DNA of 64,000 nucleotides from Rhytidiadelphus loreus (GCA_947034895.1 OX344762.1:26826760-26890759), one strand, 5' to 3'; positions 24,067 to 36,921 are shown, counted from the stretch's first letter. A program made the numbers and translations. Notes: generated by a model from the sequence alone, not told the origin.

Positions 24067-24535
24067 AGGTTAGTAAATGGATTTTTTACCATCTTTCTTG
24101 CAATTTCACCAAAACATTAGATTATAGTTTTGACTTTTGACTTTTGAATTAAGATTAGATTAAATCCATAGTAATTGAAAAAAATTTACTAGTAGTTTTT
24201 AGAGTCATTTCAAAATTACCATAGTACTCTATAAGAGTTTTTATTGTCATAGTTAAAGAAAATGACCAAAGTTTATCCTTGGATGAAAAGTAGTAGAAAT
24301 TGGATGAAAAAATAGAAAATCATCCAAATTGTGGTTTGAGTCACGTTCATGGTACCAACTCTAATACTATGACTACCAAAGATGTTTAAGTTTGGAGTAG
24401 GACTAGGACTAGGACTTGGTGAGCAGGGTGGAGAATAAGAAGTACATGTAGTACTATGTTGCCGGTTTGAACAAACACACCAACTTGCTAGTGGGGATGT
24501 CATGGTATAAGTAGGTGTTGAAATCGGTAGTGCCT

Positions 24536-25385
24536 TCAACATTCTTCTCCGAATTTGTGCAACTTCCTCTTGAATTTGTGCAACAATATGAATTCCCTAA
24601 CTAGAGGGCAAGTTGACTCTGCTATGGAGAACAATGCAAGAGCAGATTGATTTGCTAAAATTTGTGACTTCATCTTTGAGGTAGTTGCCATCTCTTCAGT
24701 CGCCTTTGCTTGACGATTCATCACACTCTCCTTAATCTTATCTTTCCATTGCTCATCTTTTGTTGCTCGGTTACCACTTGACCGTTTGAATGCTCAATAT
24801 TTTTTTGTCTCCACCATCGTACAGTTGTCGCCCTATGCAAATTCTTGCTCATAGCCCTCAATAAGAGCCATGGTTTGTGAATTTGGAGCAGAGCGCTTCA
24901 TGGCCCCAACCTCTCCTTGCCTTCTTGCCTCGCCTCTTCAGTCTCTTGTTTCTCCCCATCAAGGAACATCCTTTAAGATCTTCCAAGTATGAATATAAGC
25001 AAAAGCAACACCTTTGGTTGACTTCAACTTGTAGAGATCCAAGGCATGCACTAGAACATCTTCCAAGCTTGTTCCTGACTCCCTCAAATTGTAAATACTT
25101 GTGTAAAGACCCACAAATTTTGCTACATCATGTTTGATGGCAGACCACTTTGTCTCCAACAATCTTGCTAGCCAAAACCCTCCACCCTCTGGCTTATTTG
25201 TGTTGTAGTGCTTCGTAATGTGTCTCCAAAAATTTCCACTCTTTTGTCCTGTCCCTTGCTTTGAGTCCTATGAAATGTATAAAAAAAAATAAGTTGCTTC
25301 TCTTCCGCCTCACAAAAGTTCTTCGCTTTCTTCGCACGCCCCCCGCCACCCTCCATTGCTTCCACATCAACATCCATTGAGGCAA
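24536..25385 (-). pseudogene. NAM-associated / Myb-SANT-like protein (PIF/Harbinger partner type), decayed
   Basis: Minus-strand frames around 25162-24960 read LETKWSAIKHDVAKFVGLYT, then ESGTSLEDVL and YIHTWKILKDVP. This is the signature of the plant proteins with a no-apical-meristem-associated C-terminal domain, related to the DNA-binding partner encoded by PIF/Harbinger elements. The N-terminal charged stretch (KAKNFCEAEEKQL) and the C-terminal coiled tail lie in neighbouring frames, so several frameshifts and stops are needed to join them, including a stop right after KDVP. It is a dead copy. A transposase partner is not adjacent; the nearest is the remnant at 9975-11409. Confidence 0.65.
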
Positions 25386-26093
25386 TAGTCTAAGTTGCCT
25401 AAAAATCTAAGATAGCGTGAGTTCTAATACTACCTTCTACAAAAGCCCTCCTTTGCCATAGAAATGTGAATGTGACAGGATGGACAACAAAATTTATAAC
25501 ATGACATGCTGTTGGTGTGGAGCTGTTTGCCGCTAAAAAAGCACGCCCGGGAGCACACCAAAGACGGAGTGTCGTTGTCGAGACTGTTATACAATATTGG
25601 TGGCAATGCTCTGAGTGACTTCTTGCAGTCTATAGTACCTTGCACGAGCAATGTGTTGGTTTTAATTGAAGGACTGAAACAAGGGTTACGTGCATAATAA
25701 GAACATCAATAAGATCAAGTTACAAACCATAACTATCACCTTATATTAAAGAGAGCATGTCACTATCTCCTATTATTATGTACAAATGGATAACTTAATG
25801 CAGTTGCTGGCTATGAGGGTCAACATTTCAGTTTGAAAAGTTGATTGAAGTTTACAAGTTCTTTTAGAGTTGAATTTTTTAAATTTAATAAAAATTAAAA
25901 AAAATTCTAATGTATTGTATGTGTCCATCTGTAATTTTGTATTCCACATATTTATACAAGCCACTTAATGTTTGATTTAAGTAGGGAGAGAAGGCAAGTG
26001 CTTTACAAAAGTGAAGACTGAGGTAGGAGGTCTAATTCATGTGGGATATGAAAATTAGGGCATGAAGGATTTCAACTGCTCATATTTAATCAA
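25386..26093. other. Intergenic, no gene recognised
   Basis: A frame on either strand at 25430-25700 is open for about 65-73 codons and slightly GC-richer than its surroundings, but I recognise nothing in it. The rest is AT-rich. Confidence 0.35.
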
Positions 26094-26817
26094 GGGTGAA
26101 TGCAAGAAACACCGGTACTATTTTGTGTCACAATTCGAATGATGGAGATGCCATTCGCCATATCTTTTGAAAAATGAAGTCCATGTACTTGAAATTTTTA
26201 TTGGAGATGACTAATTTGGAAGTCCTCAGATTCCTTATTTTTGAGAAATTTTGAAAAAAAATCCTTTAATTAAATTGTAATTTACCTAATTTGACACACT
26301 TTGCATTTTAGGGTTTTTTAGTACTGTGGAGCATCCAAAAATGATGATGTACATCTAGGATTGTTGTGGGCTATTGCCACAATAGAAAGGCATGTGCCCA
26401 CCAAAGGGCATTCAAAAAAACAAAATTCTTTGTCCTCAACATGCATGCAAATAGGGGTCCCTTGCCCATAGCGCTCCAAACATTCATGATGGTTTCAACT
26501 TTTAGTTTTTGGTGAAATGTAATCACTATCAAGTCTTTACAAATGGCCAATTTTTAGGTTCTTTTTATTCATGATTTTCTAGTTATTATTAATTTATACT
26601 TAATTTTATCTACTTTTTGTGACAAACTATCATTTTTTTTAAGTAGTATTGTTTCAGTATTATAAAGTACTCAAAAGTACTATTGGCCATTGATTTTTTA
26701 GATCAACGTTGAGATTGCTCCGTTTTGTAGTACTATGAGTATTACGAGTACTGGACAGAAAAAATACAGTTTTGGCAGAACGCTCCCTAAATCGTTTGGT
26801 GTTTCTTGCATCTACCC
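26094..26817. mobile_element. 724-bp TIR element with 4-base target duplication TCAA
   Basis: The left end GGGTGAATGCAAGAAACACC is mirrored by the right end GGTGTTTCTTGCATCTACCC. TCAA flanks both sides. A second element of nearly the same length at 53048-53774 has the same ends and TTCA on both sides. The two are in opposite orientation, with matching subterminal blocks such as CTATTTTGTGT. No coding capacity. The superfamily is unknown to me. Confidence 0.8.
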
Positions 26818-27132
26818 TCAAGTTGAATTTATAATGCAATTATAATTGTTTGTACAATTGAACTTTAGACCTCTATAACTTTCTATTAGAGACTCCAAAT
26901 TACAAATGTTTTTTGGGAAGTGAAACTTAATCCAATTTCCACATTTTTCTAGTTGATTGTATTTTGAAAAAAAAATAATTGATTTACAATGATTGAATGG
27001 GGTTTAAAGTTTTGGTGCAAACACAATTTTAATGTTTGAGCAATTCCAAAGATCATAAATTAAAAAAATGATAAATTTCATGCATGAATCAATTTTATAG
27101 GGTAAAGTATGTGCATGCGGGCCTTTTGGAAA
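26818..27132. other. AT-rich intergenic, no gene seen
   Basis: Short spacer between two TIR elements. Nothing recognised. Confidence 0.4.
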
Positions 27133-27325
27133 CACTAATAGAAAACGCAAGAATTCTAACAAAATTCTGTTGATTTGGTCGCTTTGTCTTGGTCAGTGTG
27201 CTGCTGATTTTAATATAAATTTGTTGAAAACTAAATTCTTTTTGTTGAAATCAATAGAACAGTGACCAAGACAAAGCGACCAGATCAACAAAAATCTGTT
27301 AGAATTTCTACGTTTTCTACTAGTG
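27133..27325. mobile_element. CACTA-type MITE, 193 bp, TSD AAA
   Basis: The ends are CACTAATAGAAAACG and, mirrored, CACTAGTAGAAAACG, with AAA on both sides. The inside folds into a hairpin: GACCAAGACAAAGCGACCA pairs with TTTGGTCGCTTTGTCTTGGTC. It is non-coding and related by its ends to the MITEs at 12910 and 39309. Confidence 0.82.
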
Positions 27326-28607
27326 AAATAAAGAGCCCTCCCCAAAGGAAGGAGGATGGAGTTCAAAGCCTGCATGGGATAGATATTTCTATTTTCCAAA
27401 AGACCCACTTGCACTTACCTTATCCAGTATAAAGAATTGACCTTAGGGTACCCAAAGACAATTACTCATAAGGTCCCTAGTTATGATTCTATAGCTAGTT
27501 TATGAAATTTAGTACAATATGCTACCTTCAAGACAAACAAGCATCAACTTTGGCTACCTTTAGAGTGAGTAGTATGAAAAAAATAGAAAAGAATAGGATT
27601 TTGCCAGCTGTGAAGGATTATTGGGAGTACTATAACACAAAACTGATTAAATAGATGCTAATTCCAATGTGCAAGAAGTTACAAATTGGCTATCAAATTC
27701 TATTGTTTGCCGCAATTTTCGCTAAGGTGTCTCCATGAAAGGGCCCTTTTTTAGAATGCACTAATGTACTAGTAGCGCAAGGATTTTTTGGATAGAAACT
27801 CAGCTCATTTTAGCCAATTTAGGGATTGCTGGGACTCCCTTGTACCCGCTTGAAATGAGGCAGATTATAGACTAGGTAACCCCTGGAGCTGCCCGGAGGC
27901 AGCGAGTGGGTTATTACATGGCATAACCAGCTTTGTCCCTGGATGAAAACTCATGTAACTGTTGCCTTCATGGATACAGTAGTATGAATATCGTGTGGTG
28001 GACATCGAACGAACTATCCTGCTCATGGATGGAACATCGTCCTGCAGACAGACACTCAGACAGTTGCACACAATCAAACGGAGCTGGTTACGGAAGTGAG
28101 GCCGGTGCCCTGGAATTGATGGGAACCCGTAAGGCCAATTAAGTGTCGGTCTACGCGCAGGATAAGAAACATCCAGAGTCCAGATGGACTCTCTCTAGTC
28201 TCCACCAGCGCACCTCCACCAGCCTCGCAGAGAAATTAGAATCTCACTGGACTTATCGAAGCTTAGCTAGCTTAATTAGCTACAGTAGCTATACTAGCTA
28301 CCCCCCACCAGCCAAAATTATAATTTGGCAGCAGAGATGCCGGCCACTTGTGCCGCCAATTACAGCTTATTAACAGCTTTCGTCACTGTCAACTTAAGTC
28401 TCTGACTGGAATCCTATGAGTCATGCACCCGGCGTGAAAAACGTGGATATCGATCGACCGGGGGCTCAGGCCGGCAGGTCCCCAGAAATCCGATCCTATA
28501 AATCCTTCACGCTAATGCCAACTATGATACACCCAGACAGTCTGAGATCCTTTGACACTGGTCTCATAATTTTGGTGGAACTAGCGTAAATAGATCAAGC
28601 TTCAGCG
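27326..28607 (+). promoter_or_regulatory. Upstream region of the polyamine oxidase gene, TATA box near 28496
   Basis: From about 27850 the GC content rises relative to the flanks. CTATAAATCC at 28496-28505 is a good TATA box about 110 bases before the PAO start codon. Between 28258 and 28305 there is an AGCT-rich run (TAGCTAGCTTAATTAGCTAC) that can fold. A GATATCGATCGACC motif lies just upstream of the TATA. No other gene is visible in this stretch. Confidence 0.5.
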
Positions 28608-31600
28608 ATGGCGGTGAACATGTTTCAGCTTTGTTTGGTGACTGCTGTGCTGTTCTTCGCATCCCCAGTTACTGCAAGAGTCCTTGACGATGAGTCGTCT
28701 GCTCGTAACGTTCATGTTGGTGTGATCATCATCGGGGCTGGCATGTCAGGTAATTAATCAATCGAATGCGTGGGTACGTAGTATGCGATTGTGAAGTGGT
28801 TGTGAGGCAGGTGATCGCCATGTACATATGTCGTCTGTGATTGCATGTGATACGTAGTATATAAGTGATTGCACGTGGGATATGCATTGCTGGATCGACA
28901 ATGTACGTGTTATTGAACAAGGTTTGGGTTTGAATGTTATTTGATTGTTATTACAGGTATCAATGCAGGCAAGCGATTTTCTGAGAAAGGCATCCGGAAC
29001 TTCATTATCCTGGAAGCCAGAGATGAGATTGGCGGCAGGATGATGACCCATGACTTCAACGGACTGACCATCGAGAAGGGTGCGAATTGGATCGAAGGTG
29101 TCGGTGGGAAGAGACTGAACCCGATCATCCCCATCGCGAAGAAAATCAAGCTCAAGAATAAGCGCTCGAATTTTGATAACACCACCACCAACATCTTCGG
29201 GGTCAAGTGAGATCGACTCGACTGGAAGCTCTTGCGAATGTTGCTTATCTTGCTTGACAGTGATGTCTAACTGGGTTACTGATTTATTGTGAAAATTTGA
29301 GGGTAAGTTATGTTATTGTCGACGTCTGGTACGTCACTATTTACTGATGTATGACCGTTATACGTTTGCTGCTGTTTGTGATTTGATACAGTGGGACTGT
29401 TGATGCTGATATTGCTGCGGAAGCGTCCAAGCGCATTGAAGAGCTTTACGAATCCACCGAGACGCTTGCTGTCTCTTTGTCGAACTCGAATGACTCTGAT
29501 GTTAACGTGCTTACAGCTCAGCGGTTCTTTACTGGGTACGTTGAAACATCGGTCGAAATCCAATGTTGCATTCCTCCACTGGAGAAGAAATCAAGCTAAT
29601 TCCCTTGTGCTAATTAATCATCATTAAGATTCACTGCAGTCATAGTCTCTGATCGATACCATTATAGTCTGTGATCAAGACGAAAGGTTGACATTGCAAT
29701 CGTTTTTTTAACGGTTTCGCAATGACCGTCCATAATTTATTAACCCTGACCGCACAAACTTTGGGCAAGAAGACCCATACCTTGCTTCGAGGAGACTTTC
29801 GATTCCCCTTTGGACTGCCCTCTAGACAAGTGAATGTTGTTTAAGAGTTAAGGATTGTTTGCAATGGTTTAATACAACACTGTGAAAATGTTTGCAACTA
29901 TTTGAGATTGCAATAGTTTTGTCAGTAGTCAAGAGTAGTTTAGAGGCATTGAAATGCGTTGGCTTCGCGTCTAAGACTTTTGCAACACGTTTGCAACACT
30001 TTTGCAATGGTTCGCAGCAGACCGTAAGGTTTTAGCAAAGTACGGAAGTTCCGCTACAAAACCATTGCAAACTAATTGCTGATGTGTTACAACTGCCACT
30101 TCTTGTTGTAGTGGTTGGAAATCATTATGATGGTGGGTAGCTAGAGTCGCAAGAATATCACGAGGAATACTCCTCCAAATGCTCGTAATGATTGTCTGCT
30201 AGATAGATTCTCATTAAGACTGGATAGGCTTCTTAAGGATATGATGTCTGGCTAAATGGTACTGAAACATTGACGTACAATGCGAGGTTATATTGATAAA
30301 TTGCAGGGTGCCGAGCGATCCCGTGGAGATGGCCCTGGACTACTATCACAATGACTACGAGTTCGCAGGTAGGGTTCGACGATACACACTCAAGTCTTGA
30401 TTCTCATTCTGCAATGTCCTTCTACTTGCTACGAGATTTTCCATCTTTGTCATGGTTACCTCCGAAATGTCAAAGTGCTGAATAGGTTTTCGTGTTGAAT
30501 ATACAGAGCCACCGCGTGTGACAAGTTTGAAAAGCACGCAGCCTCTCTCGACTTTTGAGGATTTTGGAGAAGATTTGCATTTTGTGAGCGACCCTCGTGG
30601 TTACAAAGCTGTTGTTCATGAACTGGCGAACTCGTACCTTCAGAACAAGAACGGGACCATCACTGATCCTCGTCTGAAGTTGAACAAGGTAACCGCAATG
30701 TCTTACTCCGGAAGAACATGAATTTTTCGAAGAAATGAGCAAAATGATAAGCTGTGGTTTGTAATATATGTTTTCGGAGCTTTAATGTATGTATAGAATT
30801 TGTCGTGAGTATCCGAGTCGTGAGTGTGCAGACTGTGCGGATGCTGGAGTTCACTAAGTTTGGAGTGCGTGTGACGACTGAGGATGGATCCAAGTACACA
30901 GCTGACAATGCCATTGTGTCCGTCAGTATCGGTGTTCTTCAGAGCACACTCATCGACTTTGTGCCTGATCTGCCTGTAAGTTCATCGTCACAAACTCATT
31001 TCAATGGGAAGTATGTTAATCTCATGTTTGGATATTGTATTTTTTCGCTTCTCCATTATCTGACGAATAGCTCCTAAGGTTGAATTCTCGTTCAAATGAG
31101 GTTGTCCGACTGCTGGCTTCTTTTCTGCAGTTCTGGAAGCTGAAAGCTATCTACTCCTTCAACATGGCCGTGTACATGAAGATTTTCCTGAAATTTCCTT
31201 CATGTTTCTGGGATACTAACCCCGGGGCGAAATTCTTTCTCTACTCGGATGAACGCCGGGGTCATTATCCAGTTTGGGAGGTAAGCACGTCAGCACCAAA
31301 TTTCCGTCTGCTGTCGACGTTCGAAAACTACGTGTTCTATCTTCGTCACGAAAGTGACTCTGTTTCAGTGCTGCCTCGATTAGTTGAAGGGTTAATTTGA
31401 AACGACAGTTTAGTTTATTGCCATTTGAATGATTTGTATAATAGTCTTTAAATGTTTTTGCAATTTGCATCTTTAAATACATCAAAATGGCACTCAAAAC
31501 AAAAGGTATTTTAATTTGAGTATTAAACCATCAAGCAATTGAGATGGCAGTTGGGAGTCAATGAATCGGTGTATTGTGAACTTCCTTTACTTGTTTTGCG

Positions 31601-33038
31601 ATGAAGGTGGACTTACAGACTGATGGAATTGAATTGGATTTGGTATGCAGAACCTTGACTCGGAGTTTCCGGGAGAGAATGTGCTCATGGTGACGGTCAC
31701 AGACGAGGAGGCACGCCGGATTGAGCAGCAACCGGACAGCGAAACCCTAGACGAGATCATGATCGTGCTGCGCAACATGTTCCCCGGAAAAGATGTTCCT
31801 AAAGCGGACAGCATCTTCGTGCCGAAGTGGTTTTCTGACCCGCTCTTCAGAGGCTCCTTCTCGAACTGGCCTATTGGTGTGGACGACCTCGTCTTCAAGC
31901 GCCTTCAGGTGTGAATTTGAATTTCGTGGCGCCCATTCTGATCTTCGTCCCGCCAATTTTGCTTGACGGCTTACATACGGGTGCTGCTCCTTGACAGGCG
32001 CCAGTTCAATCAGTGTACTTCACTGGGGAGCACACAAGCCCCGAGTATAATGGCTATGTTCATGGAGCTTACTTGACAGGTGCCCTCAGAATTTAAGCAC
32101 CTTGGTTCTTAGACATTCAACCTTTTGTATTACATTAGAATATTTGTTGTATGCTTTCTTTCTTTTTTGAATGCATCATGTTTTTTCATTCAATCTCTTG
32201 GAATATTGGAGGGCCAAACGCCTAGGAATGGCACCATGTGCAAAACGACTCTTGTCATAACAATTAGGTGATGGCATTTTCGAGATCGGTGAAGCATATT
32301 TACAAGAATTGAAGACAGAAGTATAGTGAAAAAGTTGCAAATTACTGTAGCAGAATTATTGGAAGTTTTGGTATCACCATCACGTTTTCTAATGCGACGT
32401 GTGTTGATTGTGCAGGTATTTCTACTGCGGAAGCGCTCTGGAAGTGCAAGTATTTTGGCATTTGTGCTGATACCATCCAAGCCGAGCTAAACCTTGAAGA
32501 GGAATTCCGAGGTACTCTTGATTTGGTAAGTGATTTTGCATGACCGCTTGTAGATTCTTCTGTGTCGACGCATCTTAGTTTCCTTCGAATTATTCACTGA
32601 AATTTACGTGAAGAGATTATGTCCAGTTAGGTCGAATGCTTGCTAACATTACTAACGATCACCACATTCCAAAATAGATGAGATTAGCTTTGAGAGCTCG
32701 GAGGCTTGGGAATGTTGTTGGATGTAGTGTCAAGTTTGTTTTATTGAATCTTGAGTGTTTGACAATTCTGATTTTTTGTGTTAATCAAAGACTCATTAAA
32801 CAGAAGATGTATACATTAAAACTTCCTTTAGCTAGCCACTGACAGAAATGCTCAAAACTTGGACTGCAGTTTGAACATTTGCCTTGTTCTTCTCTAAGCT
32901 TCAGCCAATAGAATGATGGTTAATTCGCTTCAATTCGCTTCTGGTGAAATGCAGGAAAGGGAGAAACATGACCAGAAATGGGGTCATATTCTTCCCAAGA
33001 TTGAAGCCGAAATACAGATGGCAAAGAGACACGTTTGA
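28608..33038 (+). CDS. PAO: Polyamine oxidase, maize PAO-type, 11 exons, 535 aa
   Basis: Flavin amine oxidase that oxidises spermidine/spermine and releases H2O2, in this clade usually in the apoplast. Exons: 28608-28749, 28957-29206, 29392-29535, 30307-30368, 30507-30688, 30832-30975, 31131-31280, 31651-31908, 31998-32079, 32416-32525, 32955-33038. Together they give 1608 nt, a whole number of codons, with no stop, and every intron is GT-AG. Residues 1-23 form a hydrophobic signal peptide. The dinucleotide-binding GAGMSG is at 43-48 and EIGGR at 71-75. The active-site Glu sits in NWIEG (residue 94), and YEFAEPP, the Lys of YMKIFLKFP and the FAD-contacting GEHTS...GYVHGAY block are all present. 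The C-terminus (AKRHV) has no peroxisomal signal, unlike back-conversion PAOs. Intron 3 is longest and holds repeats. It looks functional. Whether it degrades or back-converts polyamines cannot be told from sequence. Confidence 0.95.
29536..30306. repeat. Repeat-derived insertion inside PAO intron 3
   Basis: The intron contains many TTTGCAATGGTTT-type segments and their inverses (AAACCATTGCAAA near 30059). The sequence near 30094-30113 reads as CACTACAACAAGAAGTGGC in reverse complement, like a transposon end. The opposite end is not clear. It probably marks an old insertion that enlarged this intron. Confidence 0.45.
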
Positions 33039-33909
33039 TCGAGAGGTTGCTCACACCCTTATCCATGTGATAACACCTCGAATGTCTTTATCCGAATGTT
33101 GACTATCGAATAGGGTTTCTGTTTTCTCCTTACTTAAAAGGCAGCTTCATTATCGCTAAAACGGAAGTGGGTTTAGCCTGTAGTACTTGAGATGTTGCTC
33201 TTGTAGTGTATGCGAAGAATATAAATCTTGTAAAACGTTTCTGTAAAAAAAAAAAATATAGAATGTTTCTTATGTACATGTCTTTGTCTTTAAACCCTAC
33301 TGCTTCAGATACAAAAATGCGAGGTTCACTGTGGAAGCTTGGACCAATTATGAAAGCATTCGATAGACTTGTCCCACTCATCCAAATCTGTAAGGCATGA
33401 TTTTTCCTTTCAGTTGGTTAACTTTGCTACTTAATTTTTTCCATATGCAATGCTTTGTCACTATGAAATCGTACTCACCATATCCAATGTGTTGTGCAGT
33501 TTCCTATCCAATACATTGTTGATTTGTTAAGCTCCCCTGTGCACCATGTCCTCTGCTTGGTTGTCATAGAAAGCACAATCATGCACTAAGCTGTGCCCGT
33601 GTGTGTGCGTGTCATATGGCCATACTCACCATATCCACTAGCCTGCTTATTTGTCATATATGAACAACATTCAAATTCAATATTTGGAGCAAAAATTGTA
33701 ATCAATCATTTTCAAAATTGGATTTTTGATGTTACAATTAGACTTCAAAAAAAATTTCAAAAATATAAACTACTAAAAATAGCAACTTGTTTAGGTTTTA
33801 TTTAACTTCAAAGTATTTTCGACACCAAAATTTGGTGCCTTGGTCCTTTAGGGATTAAATAAAGATCAACTTTATTGATTGTTTTTGATACTATTCATCA
33901 TTGTCTTGC
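33039..33909. other. PAO 3' flank and intergenic
   Basis: AT-rich sequence after the PAO stop. An isolated right end of a family A element (GGTCCTTTAGGGA followed by TTAA) is at 33842-33858 without a visible partner. Nothing else recognised. Confidence 0.4.
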
Positions 33910-33913
33910 TTAA

Positions 33914-34487
33914 CCCCTAAAGAACCGAGGTACGTACATTTGGAGCACAAATTGTGAAAAGGTGCCACTTTTCAGGATTGTGAGAAAAAAATGAATAAAA
34001 AGTTTTTTTCCAAAGTTCAACTACATGAATTTATACTAGACTACTATTGGAATGTGTGGAAAAAATTTCAGAAACTTTGACTATGCAAATTGAAAGATTA
34101 TAACATTTGAAGTTAAAAGAAAAAGTTTTTTTTCCTTATCTTGGTCAACAAGGCCAAAAGAATTTCACTCTTCCTAAAGTGAGATTTTTGCACTATACAT
34201 AATTAATCTTTTTGAAATTTGCATCTTTTATCTTGTAAGTTATATATCTACCAAATTTCAAAATTATAGGAGGAGTTTTGCACATACTACTCAAAGCTAC
34301 CTAAAAAATTCAGGGCAACATTACTTTTGATCCACATACAGCTGATAAAAAAAGTTACTTTTCCACTAAAGGGATCCTTGTTCACACCTTGTGTCAACAT
34401 TAAAAAAATATTTGTTAAGAAATGACTACATATGCACCTATTTGAGATCACTTGTGTACGTTCAATGGTCAACTGGTCCTTTAGGGA
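33914..34487. mobile_element. TTAA-flanked element, family A, 574 bp
   Basis: The ends are CCCCTAAAGAACC and, mirrored, TCCCTAAAGGACC, flanked by TTAA at 33910-33913 and 34488-34491. It is non-coding. The internal sequence differs from the other family A copies, so it is a separate subfamily that shares only the ends. Confidence 0.72.
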
Positions 34488-34491
34488 TTAA

Positions 34492-35714
34492 TGACACATG
34501 CCCTCATAGCTACTGATGGGATGTGGAATATTTCACATCATTATGTTGGGGGAAGGGCAATAAATGATAATCTTGTTTATTAGGACTATATTTTTTTTAG
34601 TTCACTAAGGTACACTTCTATTGCACAAGTTGAATCGGAGCTAATCTAGTCAAAACATCATTTTATGGAACGCATTTTCTTTATCTTGCTCATTGAAATG
34701 GACATTAGGATTATGAGTAGGGTAGTATACAAACTTTAAAAAGCTAAAAACCGGTTCCACCGAATGCTCGTAATTGGATGCTCTTGGGCATCTTCGCGAA
34801 GTGCGCTTCAGGTGCTCTACATACCCTTAAGAGTATTGTGCCTTTGAAGCTCTATGCCATGCCTTTTACTCAATGAAATAGAAATGCTCGGTTGTAATAC
34901 GGTTTTAGTACATAGTAATTGCATTATGACAGAAAGACAATGCAGATGCTATGTAGGATTTGAATCTTAACAAAATTGATACTTGTACACCTTTTAGAAT
35001 TTTTCAATTGATTTTTTTTCTTTTCAATTTGCACAAAGAGCCTTGGCTTTTATACATTGACAAGACATTAGAAGAAATATCAGCCCTCCAGAGGGCTACT
35101 CCAGAGTGACAAGCCAAGCTATTCCAGAGCTCGGCCTGCCACTCCAGAACTGTCCCGCAGTGAGTAGTCAGCCAAGCTAACTGCTCGCCAAAACAATAAG
35201 TAATCACCATAAATTTATTTATTTTAAAGTTTTTTTTCAAAAGTTTTTTTTACATTTTTCTTAAGATTACATTTTTTAAAATTATTCGTAAATTTTGGTT
35301 CATGCGCCACTGTTGCTGCAAGTACAGCTGGGCGAAAATAGGGGAAAAACGAATTTTTGAGCAAAAAAAAAGTAAATTTCAGGGTACCTCGGAGGGCTGT
35401 AGAACAACCCTGTAGAAGCCTGAAATTTTCTCTAATGAAATGCCCAAACTGTGATTTCCTAATGTATTGGGAAAAAACAAAAACAAAAATTTTATTAATG
35501 AAATTTTAGCATACAAAATTGTACTATGCTATTATACAAGTATTATACTTGACTATTAAGGTTGACTAAAAATAAATTTGAAAAATATACCAAAAATTAT
35601 GGAATTTTTTTCAGTTTTTTGGGTGGAGAAAATATAAATTTTGAAGTAATATTTTTATTTTTAACATTTGAAATTTTTTGTTCTCCAAATTAAATTAAAT
35701 ATTCAATATGAAAT
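34492..35714. other. Intergenic; small GC-rich patch near 35085-35190
   Basis: A palindromic motif GGGATGTGGAATATTTCACA near 34515 recurs in the same orientation near 43037. At 35085-35190 repeated CTCCAGA and GCCAAGCTA words form a GC-rich island of unknown nature. Otherwise AT-rich with no gene. Confidence 0.35.
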
Positions 35715-36195
35715 GTCAATCTTAATACATGGATACAATACTATGGAAATGTGTAGAATTTTTTGGAAAATGTGACAATATAGATTGCATGATTTTAGTT
35801 GTAAAAAGTGAAGAAACAAGTGTTTTTCAAATCTACCAAACCGTGAGGGTTTATCTTTCACCTCACTCATGAATAAAATGATATTGGGTATCAATATGTT
35901 TAAAGTGAGAATGATATTTAGGTTGTCTATCAAGGCATTAGGTTGAATATCAAAGTATATAGGTGTAGGATGTTTTTGTGGAAACCCAAGTTTTTGGAGT
36001 AATTTTTGCAACCAAATAGCTTTAGTAGTGGCTTTTGCCAAAGCCATATATTCAAATTTTGTAGAAGAAAGGAATACTAACTATTATTTCTTATTGCTTG
36101 AAGAGATAAAACTACTAGTTAAAAGAAAAAAGTAACCAAAGGTGGAGCCATGTGGCTCTTTATAATTAGTCCAATCAATATCAGAGTAGAGATGA
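35715..36195 (-). pseudogene. Ty1/copia RNase H fragment
   Basis: The minus frame contains YMALAKATTKAIWLQKLLQK, the hallmark of the C-terminal RNase H region of copia polyproteins, after a segment ending LSSTKFE. The upstream part (SDIDWTNYKEPHGSTFGYF) matches the family block that precedes it. The downstream part continues in another frame as KYHSHFKHIDTQYHFIHE. At least one frameshift and several stops are present. No LTR or other pol domains are visible nearby, so this is an isolated remnant. A CACTAG end abuts it at 36205. Confidence 0.8.
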
Positions 36196-36204
36196 AGAAT
36201 ATTT

Positions 36205-36910
36205 CACTAGAAGAAAATGAGGGGTTTTGTAACTACAAAAAGCAACTGGTTTTTAGTTGCATTGGACATTTGCAATTGGTGATAATCTAGGGACCCCTAG
36301 TTGCTAAGGACAAGTTTTCTAGTCGTATTGTAGTTGCAAGGCAAAATGAGATTGTTTCTCATTTGACAATTTACTTGGATCTTCATCGATGCGCTTTATG
36401 ATGTGGTTGTTTATGTGGTATTTACTACCACATAAGGTTCGTCACTCAATAGGTGAGTTGTAAAACTTATCGGTGACTCATTTGCAACTAATGTATGATT
36501 TGTTTGCGATTTCATTGTGATTTGTTTGTGACTCATTTGCCACTCATTTGTGACTTCATTGCAACTTATTTGTGACTTATTTGTGGCACATTTGCAACTT
36601 ATTTTTTATTTGTAGAATTTGTAGATTTCAAAATCTACATGCAAACTATAGAAATCTACAAATTGTAAAAATCTTATAATTCTATTAACAGAATCTATTA
36701 CATAAAGGTACAACTACTCACAAGTCTTATATGTCCAATTGATATGGGACAATTGATATAAGACAATCGAAAAATGATTTGGAAACAACTACTAAACAAT
36801 TAAGAAACGACTATAAAACAACTAGAACTTGACTATTGTCATTCTATAGTTGCAATTGTTTTCTACTTATTTTCTAGTTGTTTTTTGTAACTGCAAATCA
36901 ACACGGTGGA
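36205..36910. repeat. Partial CACTA-like end plus CATTTGCAACT-type repeats
   Basis: CACTAGAAGAAAATGAGGGG at 36205 resembles a CACTA-type terminus. Between 36470 and 36610 there are about ten loose copies of TTTGTGACTCATTTGCAAC. Near 36860-36890 sequences complementary to the left end appear (TTTTTTGTAACTGCAA). The right terminus is not clear, so the boundaries are uncertain. Confidence 0.5.
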
Positions 36911-36921
36911 TATCATCACTA

